Below are positions 61,399 to 64,000 of a DNA stretch of 64,000 bases, piece by piece. How positions within the stretch are numbered: position 1 is the stretch's first letter; the number at the start of each line of letters is the position of its first letter. A program made the position numbers and the translations under genes. The stretch is from Catellatospora citrea (GTDB lineage: Bacteria > Actinomycetota > Actinomycetes > Mycobacteriales > Micromonosporaceae), in the NCBI RefSeq assembly GCF_003610235.1, contig NZ_RAPR01000001.1:3720001-3784000 (forward strand), given 5' to 3'. A model generated the notes under the pieces. That model was not told where the DNA came from and did not search any database. It saw nothing but the letters and a program-made list of their open reading frames with translations.

Positions 61399-62079
61399 TC
61401 AGGTGAGGGCCGGCTCCGGTTCGGGCACGTGGGCGGCGGCGATGGGGGTCCGCACCGTCCAGCCGAGGACGCTGTACAGCTTGCGTCCGTCGTCGGTGGC
61501 GACCAAGGCGCCGGTATGCATGCCGAGTTGCACAGCATGGTGTCCGAGCAGGCGCATCACTACCTTGCCGAGCCCACGTCTCCGGTGCGCGGGTGCGGTC
61601 TCGACCTGATCGATCACTCCGACCGCCCCGGCCGGTGCGAGCCTGCCGGACGCCACGGGTGCGCCCGCGGCGTCGAGGACCGTGGCGACGACGACGTCGG
61701 TGATCGTGGTTCGGGTCGTGTACGGCATGGGTGGCAGGTCGGCGTCGTCGGTGAACGTCGTGGTCATGAGGTAGCCGGTGTCGGCCATCGTCCACGGGGA
61801 CGGGAGGGCCGCGCGCAGATGCGCCGGGTCGGCGGCGACCTTGATCCACGTTCCGGGTTTGCTCTGCCGCTCGCCCATCTGCGACAACCACTGGTCATCG
61901 GGGGTATGGAGGACGTAGCGCAGACGGTGTCCAGGAACTCCGACGTTGATGCGCCATCCCTGTGGCACCGCCACCGGCATAGGTGCCGCACGCGAGACAG
62001 CCCAGCCGTGAACCCAGTCGCTGATGATTTCCGGCAGGTCGCCACGCCCGGCGGCAACTGTCTTGTCTACCTGCTGCAC
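61399..62079 (-). CDS. GNAT-family N-acetyltransferase
   Basis: The protein has about 226 residues. An N-terminal domain (DLPEIISDWVHGWAVSRAAP, GWRINVGVPGHRLRYVLH) precedes the GNAT core. The acetyl-CoA motif is VETAPAHRRRGLGKVVMRLL, and GMHTGALVATDDGRKLYSVLGW ends the fold. The substrate is unknown. I chose GTG 62079, preceded by GGGGG at seven bases. An ATG at 62169 in frame would add a hydrophobic stretch, which is unusual for this family. Confidence 0.78.
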   Translation of the reverse strand: MQQVDKTVAAGRGDLPEIISDWVHGWAVSRAAPMPVAVPQGWRINVGVPGHRLRYVLHTPDDQWLSQMGERQSKPGTWIKVAADPAHLRAALPSPWTMADTGYLMTTTFTDDADLPPMPYTTRTTITDVVVATVLDAAGAPVASGRLAPAGAVGVIDQVETAPAHRRRGLGKVVMRLLGHHAVQLGMHTGALVATDDGRKLYSVLGWTVRTPIAAAHVPEPEPALT

Positions 62080-62213
62080 CCTTCGACCCCCACGTCTCCG
62101 CCTCCATGATCCGCCTTGTTGCAACTTTATGGCAATAAGAATTCCCGCCGCAGCGAACAGCACCAGCATTGGCTGGTGTCACAGTAGGGCCGCCGTGTCG
62201 GAGCCCTGGACGG

Positions 62214-63251
62214 TCAGGAAATCACCGCAGTCAACGCCGAGACGAAGGCGTCGGTGGTGCGTTCGTCTCGCACGGCCACGCGCAGCCAGTCCGGGCCGAG
62301 GCCGGGGAAGGTGTCGGCGCGGCGCACGGCGTAGCCCGCGTCGCGCAGGCGGCCGCGTACGCCCAGACCGTCGGCGACCTTGAGGAGCACGAACGAGCTG
62401 GCCGGCGTGCCCGCGATGCCCACCTCGGGCAGCTGCCGCAGGGCCGCGAGCAGGTGCTCGCGGCGCGCGGTCAGCTCGTGGGCGATCAGCTCCTCGGCCG
62501 CGACGGCCGCGGGTGTGGCGCAGGCTGCCGCGGCCGCGAGCGCGGGCGTCGACACGGGCCACAGCGGCTGTACGGCGGCCAGCCGGCGCACCAGGTCCGG
62601 CGCGCCCAGCAGGTAGCCGACGCGCAGCCCGGCCAGCGCCCAGGTCTTGGTGAGACTGCGCACGACCACGAGGCCGGGCAGGTCGCGCCGCGCGGCGAGC
62701 GAGTGCGGTTCGCCGGGGACGGTGTCGGCGAACGCCTCGTCGACCACCAGCACCCGACCCGGCCGGGCCAGGCTCGCGACCGCTTGCGCGGGGTGGGCGA
62801 CCGAGGTCGGGTTGGTCGGGTTGCCGAGCAGCACCAGGTCGGCGTCGTCCGGCACGGCAGCCGGGTCCAGCGTGAACGGCTCGGGCAGCAGCACCCGGCC
62901 CACCCGGTGCCCGGCGGCCAGCAGCGCCGCCTCCGGCTCGGTGAACTGCGGGTGCACGACCACGGGCCGCCGCGCGTCGCGCAGGCCCTGGGCCAGCAGC
63001 GTGAACGCCTGGGCCGCACCGGCGGTGAGCAGCACCTCGTCCGGGTCCCGGCCGTGCCGGGCGGCGATCGCGGCGCGGGCCGCGGTGCCGTCGGGATAGG
63101 CGTCCAGGCGGCTCAGTGACGCCAGGATCGGCTCGGCGAGCCAGTCCGGCAGCGGGGCCTGCCGCACGTTCACCGCGAGGTCGACCAGACCGGCCCCGAC
63201 CTCCACGTCACCGTGATGCCCGAGGTCGTAGCCGTCCCCCACGCCGCTCAC
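62214..63251 (-). CDS. cobC: CobC-like PLP-dependent aminotransferase (Rv2231c type)
   Basis: The protein has 345 residues of the fold type I PLP family. LAVNVRQAPLPDWL begins the substrate site, LLGNPTNPTSVAHP binds the cofactor phosphate region, VLVVDEAFAD carries the conserved Asp, and the PLP Lys is in VRSLTKTWALAGLRVGYLLG. It is placed with cobD and is expected to act as an L-threonine-phosphate decarboxylase or related enzyme in the cobalamin nucleotide loop. GTG 63251 overlaps the cobD stop by four bases (GTGA). Confidence 0.88.
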   Translation of the reverse strand: MSGVGDGYDLGHHGDVEVGAGLVDLAVNVRQAPLPDWLAEPILASLSRLDAYPDGTAARAAIAARHGRDPDEVLLTAGAAQAFTLLAQGLRDARRPVVVHPQFTEPEAALLAAGHRVGRVLLPEPFTLDPAAVPDDADLVLLGNPTNPTSVAHPAQAVASLARPGRVLVVDEAFADTVPGEPHSLAARRDLPGLVVVRSLTKTWALAGLRVGYLLGAPDLVRRLAAVQPLWPVSTPALAAAAACATPAAVAAEELIAHELTARREHLLAALRQLPEVGIAGTPASSFVLLKVADGLGVRGRLRDAGYAVRRADTFPGLGPDWLRVAVRDERTTDAFVSALTAVIS

Positions 63252-64000
63252 CCGCGCTGCCCGTTAACAAGGGCACCTTCCTCTACGGAATCCGTTAAGA
63301 AGGTGCCCTTCCTTCGCCCTAGGCGGGCGAGGACGGTGAGGGTGGCGGTGAGCAGGCCGACGGCGGCGGAGAGGGTGGCGGCGCGGCGGATGTCGGGGGT
63401 GCGGGGGCCGGGGCCGTCGCCGAGGGTGGGGCGGGTCTCGGCGCGGCCGAAGTAGACGTTGGTGCCGCCGAGGCGTACGCCGAGGGCGCCGGCGAAGGCC
63501 GACTCGCACTGGCCGGAGTTGGGGCTGGGATGGGCGTCGCCGTCCCGGCGCCAGATCTGCGCGGTGCGGGCGGGCGAGCCGGACACCAGCGGCGCGGAGA
63601 CCGTCGCCAGGGCAGCGGTGAGGCGGGACGGGAGCAGGTTGGCGGCGTCGTCGAGGCGGGCCGAGGCCGTGCCGAACCGGGCGTAGCGCGGCGAGCGGTG
63701 CCCGACCATCGCGTCGAGGGTGTTCACGGCGCGGTAGCCGACGATGCCGGGCAGCCCGGCCAGCGCGCCCCAGACCAGCGGCGCGACCTCGGCGTCGGCG
63801 GAGTTCTCCGCGATCGACTCGACCGTCGCGCGGGCCAGGCCGGGCTCGTCCAGTGCGGACGGGTCGCGGCCGCACAGGTGCGACAGCCGGGCGCGGGCCG
63901 CGGCCAGGTCGCCGCGTTCCAGCGCCCCGGCCATCAGGCCGCCCTCGCGGCGCAGGCTGCGCCCGCCGAGCGCGGCCCAGGTCCCGGCCGCCACCAGCAC
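63248..64000 (-). CDS. cobD: adenosylcobinamide-phosphate synthase CobD/CbiB (5' end outside window)
   Basis: About 250 residues of the C-terminal part are visible. The family segment ESIAENSADAEVAPLVWGALAGLPG and the later GYRAVNTLDAMVGHR, ARLDDAANLLPSRLTA and HPSPNSGQCESAFAGALGV are diagnostic. CobD couples aminopropanol phosphate to adenosylcobyric acid at the membrane. The last ~20 residues (RRKGTFLTDSVEEGALVN) are not family sequence. They are encoded by a palindromic repeat element. The reading frame continues past the window edge. Confidence 0.92.
   Translation of the reverse strand: MLVAAGTWAALGGRSLRREGGLMAGALERGDLAAARARLSHLCGRDPSALDEPGLARATVESIAENSADAEVAPLVWGALAGLPGIVGYRAVNTLDAMVGHRSPRYARFGTASARLDDAANLLPSRLTAALATVSAPLVSGSPARTAQIWRRDGDAHPSPNSGQCESAFAGALGVRLGGTNVYFGRAETRPTLGDGPGPRTPDIRRAATLSAAVGLLTATLTVLARLGRRKGTFLTDSVEEGALVNGQRG
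63263..63310. repeat. palindromic repeat element in the 3' end of cobD
   Basis: AAGGGCACCTTC (63269-63280) is inverted at 63299-63310. Both arms are preceded by CCGTTAA. This composite matches my memory of a dispersed GTTAACAAGGG-type intergenic repeat in Micromonosporaceae; copies elsewhere could not be checked. Here it is in frame with cobD. Confidence 0.6.

Overview
The window is a stretch of high-G+C actinomycete chromosome. The gene content (a rex-hemACD operon with hemB, a bldN-rsbN pair, a BldC-like regulator, a 33-residue bS22 ribosomal protein, SenX3-RegX3-PhoU, an Rv2231c-type CobC, DUF397/DUF5753 proteins) points to a sporulating or filamentous actinomycete, most likely Micromonosporaceae. 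The species cannot be fixed from the sequence alone. I saw no rRNA, tRNA, CRISPR array, prophage or insertion sequence.

Layout. 1-9.9 kb: the end of a 2-oxoacid:ferredoxin oxidoreductase beta gene, a repeat-rich membrane protein, a secreted GHL10 glycosidase-like protein, a secreted phospholipase A2, a large cyclase-like/NB-ARC regulator, a lytic transglycosylase, a double GNAT protein and an FmdB zinc ribbon. 9.9-15.8 kb: tetrapyrrole synthesis (hemB, then rex-hemA-hemC-hemD with overlapping ends) behind a good Rex operator. 16-26 kb: HAD phosphatase, glutaredoxin, acyl-CoA ligase, then bldN-rsbN preceded by a 46-codon ORF, two envelope genes, an acyltransferase/epimerase pair, bS22 and a small MerR/excisionase-type regulator. 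26-32.6 kb: two tandem paralogous membrane zinc peptidases, proline dehydrogenase, a glutathionylspermidine-synthase-like ligase and a CGNR regulator. 32.6-37.3 kb: TIM-barrel isomerase, Ppx/GppA, a Cys-rich protein, a Doc toxin-antitoxin pair and an ECF sigma/membrane-protein pair. 37.3-40.4 kb: regX3-senX3 diverging from phoU across three GTTCACC PHO boxes. 40.5-49.1 kb: an RpiR-controlled Ngc-type sugar ABC transporter and three tandem MFS exporters. 49.3-50.1 kb: gpm.

The most unusual region is 50.4-58.6 kb. It holds a LuxR-type regulator that has lost its NTPase domain. Divergent from it is a long Pro/Asp repeat protein whose N-terminus looks like a RiPP leader. After a terminator comes a three-gene translationally coupled operon: a zinc-ribbon/FHA/PqqD-like/M50 membrane protease, an active-looking membrane Ser/Thr kinase and a pseudokinase. 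I read this as a candidate phospho-controlled leader-recognition and intramembrane-proteolysis system. The last 5 kb carry small zinc-ribbon proteins, an HTH-less DUF5753 remnant, two DUF397 proteins, a macrodomain protein, an unknown protein, a GNAT protein, and cobC/cobD, with a palindromic repeat element forming the end of cobD.

A recurring regulatory feature is a TANNNT-like hexamer exactly six bases before an ATG/GTG start. It occurs at eight genes here and suggests many leaderless transcripts.
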